This document shows positions 14,106-20,274 of a stretch of 26,481 nt of DNA, one piece after another. The first letter of the stretch is position 1, and the number at the start of each line of letters is the position of its first letter. Location of the stretch: positions 1 through 26,481 of the forward strand of contig JACQXU010000017.1 in assembly GCA_016208545.1 (NCBI GenBank), written 5' to 3'. The DNA comes from Candidatus Uhrbacteria bacterium (GTDB taxonomy: Bacteria; Patescibacteriota; Patescibacteriia; UBA9934; GWF2-40-263). The notes beneath the pieces are model-generated. The model was not told the DNA's origin. It made no database searches and saw nothing but the letters and a program-made list of their open reading frames with translations. Made by a program: the position numbers and the translations under genes.

Positions 14106-15269
14106 ATGTTTAATATAAATCTTTTACAAAATTCTCGCACAACTATTTTTGCGATTGACGCTTCGTCAGCAAATAAAGAAAAACGCACAGGAGTTGAGAA
14201 TTATGCTTTTCATTTGATCGAAGCAATGAAAAAAGAACCGCTCAAAGATGGAGAACGGGTTGTTTTATTTTCACCAACGCCTTTGAAAGACGAACTTGCA
14301 AAAATGCCGAAAGGTTGGGAATCGAAAGTTTTGAGTTGGAAGCTGAAACGTGGATGGATGCAGACACGAGTAAGTTGGGAATTGCTTATACGTCGTCCGA
14401 ATGTTTTTTTTGTACCAGCGCAGAGCATTCCAAGTTTTTCTTTTTTTGTTCCGGTTGTCACAACGATTCACGACATTGCTTTTCGTCGCATTAGAAATTT
14501 ATATAGTCCATCTGTTCGTAGACGTGTTTCGACCGCCACGAAACGCGCCGTAAAAAAAGCCACGAGGATTTTAAGCGTTTCACAATTTACAAAACAAGAA
14601 CTTCAATCTGTTTACAACATTGACGGATCCAAAATTTTTGTCACGCTACTCTCTGCCAACACAAACATTTTTAAACGTCTTGATCAAAAAACGATCGAAT
14701 CGGTTTTGCAAAAATTTCGTCTTGGACACAATTTTTTTCTGTTTGTCGGACGATTAGAAAAAAAGAAAAACGTTGCAACAATCATTCGCGCATTTGAAGT
14801 GTTCAAACAAAATCGCGGAATGGGCGACCCGTTCGAACTTGTGCTTGTTGGTGAACCAGGATTTGGTTATGAAGAAATCAAAACTTACATCGAACGTTCT
14901 TCACAAAAAACTTTGATTCGCGAAATTGGTTTTGTTTCAGATGAAGAAGTTTCGGCTTTAATGAATTCAGCGACAGCTTTTTTGTTTCCGTCTTGGTATG
15001 AAGGTTTTGGAATTCCAAATCTTGAAGCAATAGCTTGCGGAACAGCTTTGTTAACGTCCGACATTCCAGTTCATCACGAAGTCGCTGGCGACAGCTCGAT
15101 TTTCATTTCACCTAAAGATCCAGAGTTGTGGGCAAAACAAATGACGCGGCTTGTCGCTGATCCACAGATAAAAGAAAAGTTAATTGAGAAGGGAAGTATT
15201 CGTGCTCAAGAATTTTCTTGGGAGAAAACAGCAAAACAAACATTGGAAGTTCTGCGAAGTTTGATATAA
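14106..15269 (+). CDS. Family 4 (GT-B) glycosyltransferase
   Basis: The 387-residue GT-B enzyme has an N-terminal half with IFAIDASSANKEKRTGVENY (the acceptor-side Gly motif), a TTIHDIAFRR segment and LSVSQFTKQEL at about 155, and a C-terminal donor domain with FFLFVGRLEKKKNVATIIRA, ELVLVGEPGFGYEEI, FVSDEEVSALMNSATAFLFP and WYEGFGIPNLEAIACGTALL, the E-x7-E retaining GT4 motif. It uses a nucleotide sugar and likely works on a glycolipid or surface polysaccharide. It is the last gene of the cluster and is followed by a regulator. There is no SD; a conserved-core hairpin fills the gap after mreB. Confidence 0.88.
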   Translation: MFNINLLQNSRTTIFAIDASSANKEKRTGVENYAFHLIEAMKKEPLKDGERVVLFSPTPLKDELAKMPKGWESKVLSWKLKRGWMQTRVSWELLIRRPNVFFVPAQSIPSFSFFVPVVTTIHDIAFRRIRNLYSPSVRRRVSTATKRAVKKATRILSVSQFTKQELQSVYNIDGSKIFVTLLSANTNIFKRLDQKTIESVLQKFRLGHNFFLFVGRLEKKKNVATIIRAFEVFKQNRGMGDPFELVLVGEPGFGYEEIKTYIERSSQKTLIREIGFVSDEEVSALMNSATAFLFPSWYEGFGIPNLEAIACGTALLTSDIPVHHEVAGDSSIFISPKDPELWAKQMTRLVADPQIKEKLIEKGSIRAQEFSWEKTAKQTLEVLRSLI

Positions 15270-15291
15270 TTAAAAAAGGTTTTGGGTTTTT

Positions 15292-15312
15292 CTAACTTCT
15301 AATTTCTATTTT
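15292..15312 (+). repeat. Short heptamer array before the TrmB-like gene
   Basis: Three units in register, CTAACTT, CTAATTT, CTATTTT, ending 2 bases before the ATG at 15315. Same consensus family as the array at 6404-6452. No Shine-Dalgarno. Confidence 0.7.
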
Positions 15313-15314
15313 TT

Positions 15315-16091
15315 ATGGATGAATTAATCAATGAACTCAAACATCTTGGACTTTCCGACAAAGAGGCATCAGTTTATATTGCGTCGCTTGAACTTGGGCC
15401 GGCTTCGGTTCAAGACATTTCTCACAAAGCGAAAATAAATCGTGCAACTACTTATGTGATGATCGAGGCGTTGTCCGGACGAGGTCTTCTTTCGACTTTT
15501 GTAAAAGGGAAAAAACGTTTTTATTCTCCGGAAAGTCCTGATCGTCTAATTTCAATTTTGCGTGTTCAGCAAAAAGAACTTGAAGAAAAAGAAAAAGAGT
15601 TTGAAAAATCTCTGCCGTTACTGCTTGCGCTTTATAATTCTGAAGGCGCAAAGCCGCAGATTAGATATTTGGAAGGGCCGGAAGGACTGCAATCACTTCG
15701 ACAAACATTTGAAAAGTTAGAAGGTGAGTTTGTTCAAATTTTAAATATTGATGATGCAAGAGCGATCAAAGAATTAGAAGAAGGAAGATCACGACACATT
15801 TCAACACTTCAACAAAAAAAAGTACCATATAGGGTTTTAGCTGTATCAAGTACGACGAATTTGGAAGATCTTCAAAAGGTCGGTGAAGGGGAAATAAGAA
15901 GAATTCCACTATCAGAATTTCCACTTCATGGTGAGATCGTAATTCGTGGAAATCATGTGTTTTTGTTTTCTTATCGTTCAGCTATTTTAGCAGTCGTTAT
16001 TGTAAGCAGAGAAATTGCTGACGCGGCGCGAGCGCTTTTTGATCTTGCGTGGAAAGGAGCAGATGAGTATCCGTCAAGGGTGGATAAATAA
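15315..16091 (+). CDS. TrmB-family transcriptional regulator
   Basis: The 258-residue protein has the TrmB plan. An N-terminal winged helix (about 1-70) carries LKHLGLSDKEASVYIASLEL, GPASVQDISHKAKINRATTY as recognition helix and a GLLSTFVKGKKRFYSPESP wing. A coiled-coil dimerisation helix follows (about 78-105, VQQKELEEKEKEFEKSL), then a C-terminal effector-like domain (about 118-250). The sugar-binding residues of archaeal TrmB are not evident. It may control the neighbouring glycan cluster or central metabolism; neither can be read from the sequence. The stop codon touches the terminator of the convergent candidate RNA at 16089-16388. Confidence 0.85.
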   Translation: MDELINELKHLGLSDKEASVYIASLELGPASVQDISHKAKINRATTYVMIEALSGRGLLSTFVKGKKRFYSPESPDRLISILRVQQKELEEKEKEFEKSLPLLLALYNSEGAKPQIRYLEGPEGLQSLRQTFEKLEGEFVQILNIDDARAIKELEEGRSRHISTLQQKKVPYRVLAVSSTTNLEDLQKVGEGEIRRIPLSEFPLHGEIVIRGNHVFLFSYRSAILAVVIVSREIADAARALFDLAWKGADEYPSRVDK

Positions 16092-16388
16092 CAAAATAGG
16101 ACCGAGTGTGGTCCATCTTGAGAGAGCGAGAAAGAGCGAGAAAGAAAGATTAAACCAGGTACTACTGTGTACCTAGTATTTTGAAATCACATAGTTCCGT
16201 ACGGACAGTGCATGGTCGGCCTCACGAATGCCGGGTGACTCCTTCTTGAGTCACGTCCGATCGCGTACGTTTTCAGAATGGTTCGCACAAAGGTTGAGAA
16301 CATTGCCAGAGTTATCATTTTTCTTCACCCCGGAAATTGCCGGCTTGGCCTGCCGGCCAGGCTCTCTCACCCCAAACCTTCAGGATGA
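16089..16388 (-). ncRNA. Candidate structured non-coding RNA (~300 nt), unidentified
   Basis: On the reverse strand a promoter at 16395-16423 is followed by about 300 nt without a protein-like ORF, ending in a hairpin GGACC / GGTCC with a TATTTTGTT tail (16090-16114). Between them are several strong helices: GCCTGGCCGGCAGGC near the 5' end, a GTGACTC / GAGTCAC perfect hairpin enclosed by GGAC / GTCC and GTAC / GTAC, which forms a multi-branch junction, and AGGTAC / GTACCT near the 3' end. I do not find the signatures of tmRNA, RNase P RNA, SRP RNA or a riboswitch. The boundaries come from promoter and terminator positions only. Confidence 0.55.
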
Positions 16389-16394
16389 GACTAT

Positions 16395-16423
16395 ACTCTA
16401 GCAATTTTTGAAGATTTTGTCAA
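16395..16423 (-). promoter_or_regulatory. Promoter of the candidate ncRNA
   Basis: Reverse-strand TTGACA (16418-16423), 17-bp spacer, TAGAGT (16395-16400). No gene start lies downstream on this strand, which is what points to a non-coding transcript. Confidence 0.65.
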
Positions 16424-16495
16424 GCGATTTAAGACGGTCGAAGAAGAATCAAGAGAATTTGTTGAAATTTATTGACATATTGTTTCTGATTACTG

Positions 16496-16524
16496 TTGAC
16501 AAGCAAGAGATTTTTTGATAGTTT
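16496..16524 (+). promoter_or_regulatory. Forward promoter in the palindrome island
   Basis: TTGACA at 16496-16501 with TAGTTT at 17 bp spacing (or GATAGT at 15 bp). It points away from the ncRNA promoter at 16395-16423 and leads into a short transcript that meets a terminator-like hairpin at 16571. Confidence 0.5.
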
Positions 16525-16529
16525 AGTCG

Positions 16530-16600
16530 GTTCACTCAAGAAGTGGGCAAAGAGGAAGAGAGGACAAAAAACCGGCCAACTCCCAATGGTCGGTTTTGTG
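16530..16600 (+). ncRNA. Candidate small RNA (~70 nt)
   Basis: Defined by the forward promoter at 16496-16524 and a hairpin ACCGGCCA / TGGTCGGT (16571-16594, one G-U pair) followed by TTTT. The body is purine-rich (GGCAAAGAGGAAGAGAGGAC) with several AGAGG motifs, and it has no ORF of note. It could instead be only a leader without function; the T-tract is short. Confidence 0.35.
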
Positions 16601-16610
16601 TTGATCGAGA

Positions 16611-16687
16611 CTTGAGCCCTTGAACCATGTTTCCGGGCCAGCGGACTCTTCGCCGCTGTTCCCTTCAACATGGTTCAAGGGCTCAAG
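16611..16687 (+). repeat. Conserved-core hairpin, copy 2
   Basis: A perfect 21-bp stem (starting CTTGAGCCCTTGAACC; ending GGTTCAAGGGCTCAAG) encloses the core TTTCCGGGCCAGCGGACT then CTTCGCCGCTGTTCCCTT. The stem is wholly different from copies 1 and 3 but fully paired. The base of the core pairs GTT / AAC here where the other copies have GTC / GAC. It lies between two terminators. Confidence 0.82.
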
Positions 16688-16700
16688 TGTGTTATAAACA

Positions 16701-16736
16701 AAAAAACGCCCTGTTTTCACAGGACGTCTTTTTTTT
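16701..16736. terminator. Bidirectional terminator
   Basis: ACGCCCTGT / ACAGGACGT stem (one mismatch) with a TTTC loop, A-tract on the left and T8 on the right. It can end forward transcripts from the island and reverse transcripts from the GC-rich gene. Confidence 0.8.
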
Positions 16737-16825
16737 GGGAAAGAGCTGGTCTTGCGACCGCGCGATCGTCTTTCCTCTCACAAGTCTTCATTGCAAGCAT
16801 AGAGCAATGGAGAATTGTGATTGGA

Positions 16826-16856
16826 GGGCGACGTCGGAAGATATCCTTCGTCGCCC
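16826..16856 (-). terminator. GC-rich hairpin just downstream of the GC-rich gene
   Basis: GGGCGACG / CGTCGCCC outer stem and GGAAG / CCTTC inner stem, starting 7 bases after the stop of the reverse gene. It lacks a T-tract, so it is either an RNA 3'-end stabiliser or an intrinsic terminator of a foreign type. A second pairing GGAAAGA / TCTTTCC lies at about 16738-16776. Confidence 0.5.
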
Positions 16857-16862
16857 AGTTGG

Positions 16863-17447
16863 CTAGCCCACGGCCTGAATGGCCTCGGGCTCGGCCTGGG
16901 TCTCGGGCTCGGCTTGGGCCTCGGGCTCGGCGGCCTGCTTGGCGGGCCTGCGGACCTTCTTGGCCGCGGGCTCGGCCGCGGTCGCCGGGGCCGGGGTCAC
17001 GCCGGTGACCTGGGCATTGAGCTCGGCGAGCTTGGCCTCGCCGAGCTGGTCCCCGATCGGGACCGAGAGGCTCGGCTTCGCCACGGGCTTGGGCGTGGTC
17101 CTCGGCTCGGTGGCGGCCTTGTCCGCCGCGGACGGGACGTAGGCCCGCTGGAAGTAGCTTTTCGAATCCACCATCTCCGCGAAGTCTACCCAGTCACACC
17201 AGGCCCTGGCGTGCCCGATGCCGGCCGACTCCGCGGTCACGGCGTCGGCGATCAGCTTTTCGCCGATGGCCTCGACGGTCCTGAGCACGTAGTACTCATT
17301 TCCCACGAAGTCGTCCCTCTTGAACGACTGGTCGAGCTCGAGCACCTTGACCGCGAGCGCGAAGAGCGCGTCGCGGAGCTCCTTGGGGAATACGCGCCCG
17401 TATAGCTGGGACGGGTCGGCCGACGGGATCTGGAAGCTGGTCTTCAT
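16863..17447 (-). CDS. GC-rich hypothetical protein with Ala/Glu/Pro repeat tail
   Basis: I do not recognise the family. The start chosen is the ATG at 17447 (MKTSFQIPSADPSQLYGRVF), with GGAG 9 bases upstream; a GTG at 17462 would add five residues. The 194-residue product has a folded-looking N-terminal half (about 1-105: FPKELRDALFALAVKVLELD, FVGNEYYVLRTVEAIGEKLI, then a Trp/Phe/Tyr-rich stretch around WCDWVDFAEMV) and a low-complexity C-terminal half rich in Ala, Pro, Glu and Lys, with AEPE repeats (QAEPEAQAEPETQAEPEA) and a basic KKVRRPAK patch that could bind nucleic acid. Its base composition and almost entirely G/C third positions differ sharply from every neighbour. It is isolated in a palindrome-rich island, so it is probably acquired or a chimeric join (inference). 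Confidence 0.6.
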   Translation of the reverse strand: MKTSFQIPSADPSQLYGRVFPKELRDALFALAVKVLELDQSFKRDDFVGNEYYVLRTVEAIGEKLIADAVTAESAGIGHARAWCDWVDFAEMVDSKSYFQRAYVPSAADKAATEPRTTPKPVAKPSLSVPIGDQLGEAKLAELNAQVTGVTPAPATAAEPAAKKVRRPAKQAAEPEAQAEPETQAEPEAIQAVG

Positions 17448-17523
17448 GATGAATTTCTCCACGGTTCTCTCTCGAGAACCTTCGAATGGCCTGCCTCCAG
17501 CCGAACCTGACCCCTGTGGTCAA

Positions 17524-17639
17524 ATCCGCTTTCAGCAGTAGAGTAAGAAGTTGGAGAAGTTGTAGAAGTTGAAGAGGCTGGAAACCTTGAGTTCAACTTT
17601 TCGAACTTTTCTACTTCTTTTTCTGCTGCTGGAGCGGAT
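17524..17639. repeat. Long palindrome with 9-bp periodic arms
   Basis: Arms beginning ATCCGCTTTCAGCAG and ending CTGCTGCTGGAGCGGAT pair over about 50 bases with mismatches. The left arm contains near-repeats GTTGGAGAA, GTTGTAGAA, GTTGAAGAG in 9-bp steps. It lies 60 bases upstream of the GC-rich gene and directly adjoins the next palindrome. Confidence 0.65.
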
Positions 17640-17641
17640 CT

Positions 17642-17759
17642 AGGCAACCCCCTGTTAGTCCCCATTTGGAAGGGGGACGACGTGTTTTCCGCCCTCTGGA
17701 AGGAGTGGGACGACGCGTTTTCCTCACCTTACAAAGGGGAGGTTAGGTGGGGTTGCCTG
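17642..17759. repeat. AGGCAACCCC palindrome
   Basis: Ends AGGCAACCCC (17642-17651) and GGGGTTGCCT (17750-17759) are perfectly complementary. Inside are two direct copies of GGGACGACGYGTTTTCC (about 17674 and 17707) and CCTCACCTT / AAGGGGAGGTTAGGTGG-type inner pairing. By recall, this type of CCCCACCTAACCTCCCC palindrome is scattered in many environmental genomes. No ORF. Confidence 0.65.
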
Positions 17760-17957
17760 ACTGGCCCAGAAATACGGAGGTAAAGTGTGATCAAGTGACC
17801 TGCCCGAGGGCTGGTGTAGATCGTGGATTTCTTGCGTATGAATTCAGTCAGCCAAGGCCGAGTGAATACATTTGAAATCCTCTGCCAATGTCGTCTTGGA
17901 AGACTCGATGTGGACAGCTTTACTCTCTCCTCCGTGTTTCTGGATCTGTTCCGTTCC
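17760..17957. other. Unassigned 200-bp intergenic stretch
   Basis: Between two repeat elements. I see no protein-like ORF, no clear promoter and only small pairings (for example TCTTGGAAGA near 17894-17903). It contains CTGCCCGAGGGCTGG but no complete tRNA or other RNA that I can fold. Confidence 0.4.
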
Positions 17958-18013
17958 GTCATTCTGAGGCCGAAGAATTTACTAAGAGATCCTTCACTTC
18001 GTTCAGGATGACA
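17958..18013. repeat. GTCATTCTGAGG...CAGGATGAC palindromic repeat, copy 1
   Basis: Starts GTCATTCTGAGGCCGAAGAA and ends CACTTCGTTCAGGATGAC. This is the widely scattered palindrome whose translation gives the well-known spurious CHPERSEGS-type peptides. A solitary CAGGATGAC follows at 18025. It is non-coding. Confidence 0.75.
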
Positions 18014-18044
18014 AGATAAACAAACAGGATGACAAAGCGAAATT

Positions 18045-18196
18045 AAAAACCGGTTGTTATGTGCATCTGTTTTGGAAGAGTCAGACGTACACAACAACCG
18101 GTTCTTTTCTTCAAAGAATGGTTATTGGCTACCTTTATATCGTGGGTAGTGCACGGACTCTCTCCCAAAAGTTTCATTTGTAAGAATCATCTTAAC
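18045..18196 (-). ncRNA. Candidate short transcript with terminator, with or without a leader peptide
   Basis: A reverse promoter at 18203-18231 would start RNA near 18196. About 90 nt later a long hairpin (AACCGGTTGTT arms at 18049 and 18103) is followed by TTTTTAATTT, a good intrinsic terminator on this strand. The transcript is thus about 150 nt. It can encode a 22-codon ORF (18122-18190) with no SD. I cannot place it in a known RNA family. Confidence 0.5.
18122..18190 (-). CDS. Possible 22-residue small ORF
   Basis: ATG at 18190, only 6 nt into the inferred transcript, reading MILTNETFGRESVHYPRYKG then SQ and TAA. Its near-leaderless position after a consensus promoter and before a terminator fits a leader peptide or small protein, but nothing except context supports translation, and the stretch may be plain RNA. 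Confidence 0.25.
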   Translation of the reverse strand: MILTNETFGRESVHYPRYKGSQ

Positions 18197-18202
18197 GGTC
18201 AC

Positions 18203-18231
18203 AGAATATCATATTTTGTCAAAACTGTCAA
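18203..18231 (-). promoter_or_regulatory. Strong reverse promoter upstream of holB
   Basis: TTGACA (18226-18231), exactly 17 bp, TATTCT (18203-18208) on the reverse strand. A second TTGACA-like hexamer overlaps the spacer. No annotated gene begins within 700 bases downstream on this strand. Confidence 0.75.
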
Positions 18232-18306
18232 GACCCACACATTCGAATAAGCATTTTTTAAGCTAAAATAAGCTAAATAGTATTGTCAGAAGATTTTGGA
18301 ATTAGA

Positions 18307-18349
18307 AAGAGATCCTTCGGCTCGCCCTTTGGGCTCGCTCAGGATGACA
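18307..18349. repeat. CAGGATGAC palindromic repeat, copy 2
   Basis: AGATCCTTCGGCTCGCCCTTTGGGCTCGCTCAGGATGAC with inner GGCTCGCCC / GGGCTCGC-type pairing. It is the shorter form of the repeat at 17958-18013 and ends 9 bases before the holB promoter. Confidence 0.7.
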
Positions 18350-18357
18350 GGCAATTG

Positions 18358-18366
18358 TGATATACT
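18358..18366 (+). promoter_or_regulatory. Extended -10 promoter of holB
   Basis: TGATATACT: an extended -10 (TG-N-TATACT). There is no good -35, since the palindromic repeat lies there. Transcription would start near 18373, only some 4 nt before the ATG at 18377, which implies an almost leaderless mRNA. Confidence 0.6.
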
Positions 18367-18376
18367 GTTTCTTGTT

Positions 18377-19246
18377 ATGGATCCATTTTCCAAAACGATC
18401 GGCCACAAAACGGCGCGACAAGTATTTTTGCGCATGATAGAAAATAATCGGCTTCCGCACGCGATTCTTCTTGTTGGTCCAAAATATGTTGGGAAAACTC
18501 ATCTTGTTACAGAGTTGATTCAACATCTTTTTAACACTTCGCGTCACCCATCGCTTATTTCTGATGTCAGTCTTCTCACAAGAGAGATTGATCAAAAAAC
18601 TAGCAAAAAAAAATCAGCGATTTCAGTAAAACAAGTTCGCGCGCTTGTTGAACGTCTTTCAATGACTCCAATGGAAGGAAATTGGAAAGTTGCGTTTATT
18701 CAAGAAGCTGATCGGCTTTCGATCGGCGCGGCAAACGCACTTCTCAAAACTTTGGAAGAGCCAAAAGGAAATTCACTTATTATTCTGCGTGCGTCAAGTA
18801 TTGAATCTGTTTTGCCGACAATCGTATCGCGCTGTCAGATTTTTCGATTGTCGCCTATTGCAAAATTAGAAATTTCGCAAGCGCTTCAAAAACGCGGGCT
18901 TTCAAAAACAGAAGCAGATGAAATTTCAGAGCGATCTTTAGGTTGTCCTGGAATAGCGATTCGTTTCATTCAAGATAGTGAAATGCGCGCGCGAAAAGAA
19001 ACAGCAATCGTGCAAGTTGAAACTTTAATGAGCGCGTCGCTTCCAGAACAGTTTCGATCAGTTTTTGAACTAATTCCAAAAACAGAAGTCGATAAGTCTG
19101 TTGCGCTTTCGCGTTTGCTTGATGATTGGTCAGAAGTTTTACGCGCGCAAATGCTCAAAACAATTTCAACAAAGCATTCTTTCAATTTTTTCACTCGCGG
19201 TTTTGATAATTCTTCTTGGCGCTGGTTGTTCTCAACTCGGCGGTAA
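18377..19246 (+). CDS. holB: DNA polymerase III subunit delta' (clamp-loader ATPase)
   Basis: Starts at MDPFSKTIGHKTARQVFLRM, right after an extended -10; the frame upstream belongs to a repeat. The 289-residue protein has a RIGHAILLVGP-like Walker A region (HAILLVGPKYVGKTHLV, about residues 27-43), SAISVKQVRALVERL, a KVAFIQEADRLSIGAANALL Walker-B/sensor block, KTLEEPKGNSLIILRAS and PTIVSRCQIFRL (sensor 1 SRC motif). It is the delta'/gamma-like clamp-loader component that helps load the beta clamp. The C-terminal collar domain is short, and the last 125 bases overlap the lipoprotein gene in another frame; the final residues KHSFNFFTRGFDNSSWRW look non-native, so the 3' end may have been cut. 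Confidence 0.85.
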   Translation: MDPFSKTIGHKTARQVFLRMIENNRLPHAILLVGPKYVGKTHLVTELIQHLFNTSRHPSLISDVSLLTREIDQKTSKKKSAISVKQVRALVERLSMTPMEGNWKVAFIQEADRLSIGAANALLKTLEEPKGNSLIILRASSIESVLPTIVSRCQIFRLSPIAKLEISQALQKRGLSKTEADEISERSLGCPGIAIRFIQDSEMRARKETAIVQVETLMSASLPEQFRSVFELIPKTEVDKSVALSRLLDDWSEVLRAQMLKTISTKHSFNFFTRGFDNSSWRWLFSTRR

Positions 19247-20231
19247 AGGAAGTAAGGCGCCAGACGGCGGAGTTTTCAAAACAACAGATGCTGGAAAAAC
19301 TTGGGCTACCGCAAACGTTGTTCCAACAGCTCAAGGAATTGGAACGCTTGCAACAACAAATGTTATAAACATGGAAATGGATCCGCAAGACAACGGAGTT
19401 TTTTATTTAGGAACTCGCGAAAGCGGGGTGCTTTACAGCGATGATATTGCCGCGTCATGGAGACTTCCGCGCCAAGTTGCTTTGCGAGATGGAGTCGTGT
19501 TTGAAGTTCAAGTTGATCCATTCGATCGTTGCACAGTTTATATCGCTAAAGGTTCACGGCTTTACAAAACAACAGATTGTTTGCGCACGATTGATGATGA
19601 AACTTACGTTGAAACTCGCGCCGGAGTAAATGTTGTTCGTATTGCGCTTGATTGGTACACACAAGGGACGATTTGGATTGGACTTAGCAATGGAGATGTT
19701 TTGAAAAGCATTGACGCAGGAAAAACTTGGAAATCTGTGCTCAAGCTCGGCAAAGAAGTTTCACAAATTCTCATCAGCAATAAAGACAGCCGTCAAATTA
19801 TTGTTGCGTCGTACACTCTTGGATTTCAACGAACATCAGATGGCGGAGATCATTGGGAAAAATATGATGGCGACACAGCTCGTTTGACAGGCACACAAAT
19901 AGTTTACGGACTTGTGCAAAATAAAGACGCGTCAGTTACGCTTGCCACAACAAAATACGGAATTCTGCGCAGTATGGATTTTGGTTTAACATGGGAGCCG
20001 CTCAAACTTCTAACTTCTCCGAGCCAGGTGATAATTCGAGCGGTTGGAATTTCACCAAAAGATTCAAACACGATTTATTATGCTGTAAATTCCACGTTCT
20101 TCACTTCAACAGACTCTGGAAAAACTTGGCAAACGCAGAAATTTCCAAGCACGAGAATTCCACGCACTATGATAGTTGACCCTAAGGATCCGGCAGTGGT
20201 ATATGTAGGAGTTGCGGAAGCCGCGGAATAG
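19122..20231 (+). CDS. Asp-box (BNR/Ycf48-like) beta-propeller lipoprotein
   Basis: From the ATG at 19122 the protein has 369 residues. A Lys/Arg-rich start and hydrophobic stretch (SILSIFSLAVLIILLGAGC) end in a lipobox LGAGC, so it is exported and anchored by a lipid at Cys. The rest contains at least five Asp-box motifs (S/T-x-D-x-G-x-T-W): TTDAGKTW, SIDAGKTW, TSDGGDHW, SMDFGLTW, STDSGKTW, spaced as in Ycf48/sialidase-type propellers. It probably binds other surface molecules; no catalytic residues of sialidases are visible. The long 125-base overlap with holB and the long charged N-region suggest that the real start could be later or the 5' end altered. Confidence 0.8.
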   Translation: MIGQKFYARKCSKQFQQSILSIFSLAVLIILLGAGCSQLGGKGSKAPDGGVFKTTDAGKTWATANVVPTAQGIGTLATTNVINMEMDPQDNGVFYLGTRESGVLYSDDIAASWRLPRQVALRDGVVFEVQVDPFDRCTVYIAKGSRLYKTTDCLRTIDDETYVETRAGVNVVRIALDWYTQGTIWIGLSNGDVLKSIDAGKTWKSVLKLGKEVSQILISNKDSRQIIVASYTLGFQRTSDGGDHWEKYDGDTARLTGTQIVYGLVQNKDASVTLATTKYGILRSMDFGLTWEPLKLLTSPSQVIIRAVGISPKDSNTIYYAVNSTFFTSTDSGKTWQTQKFPSTRIPRTMIVDPKDPAVVYVGVAEAAE

Positions 20232-20239
20232 GATTAGAT

Positions 20240-20274
20240 TTGACATTTGACATCTGACATTTGACATCTGAAAT
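20240..20274 (+). repeat. Heptamer array abutting the rrf-glyS ORF
   Basis: Five exact 7-bp units, TTGACAT, TTGACAT, CTGACAT, TTGACAT, CTGAAAT, end on the base before the ATG. Unit sequence differs from the TAACTTC arrays but the period and placement are identical. TTGACA also resembles a -35 box repeated four times. Confidence 0.88.

Noticed and set aside
16089..16388. tmRNA or RNase P RNA
   Set aside because: No tRNA-like ends with a tag ORF and no GAGGAAAGTCC or ACAGAA core motifs were found on either strand.
16429..16720. Reverse ORFs of 62 and 80 codons
   Set aside because: They cross a core hairpin, promoters and a terminator; no signs of coding.
16821..17405. 194-codon forward ORF rich in Gly and Leu opposite the GC-rich gene
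   Set aside because: Long open frames on the opposite strand are expected in very GC-rich coding DNA. The low-complexity Leu/Gly start is the mirror of the AEPE repeats, and the reverse frame has an SD and a folded-looking N-terminal half.
17729..18097. 122-codon reverse ORF containing CHPERSEGS-type sequence
   Set aside because: This is the known spurious translation of the CAGGATGAC palindromic repeat.
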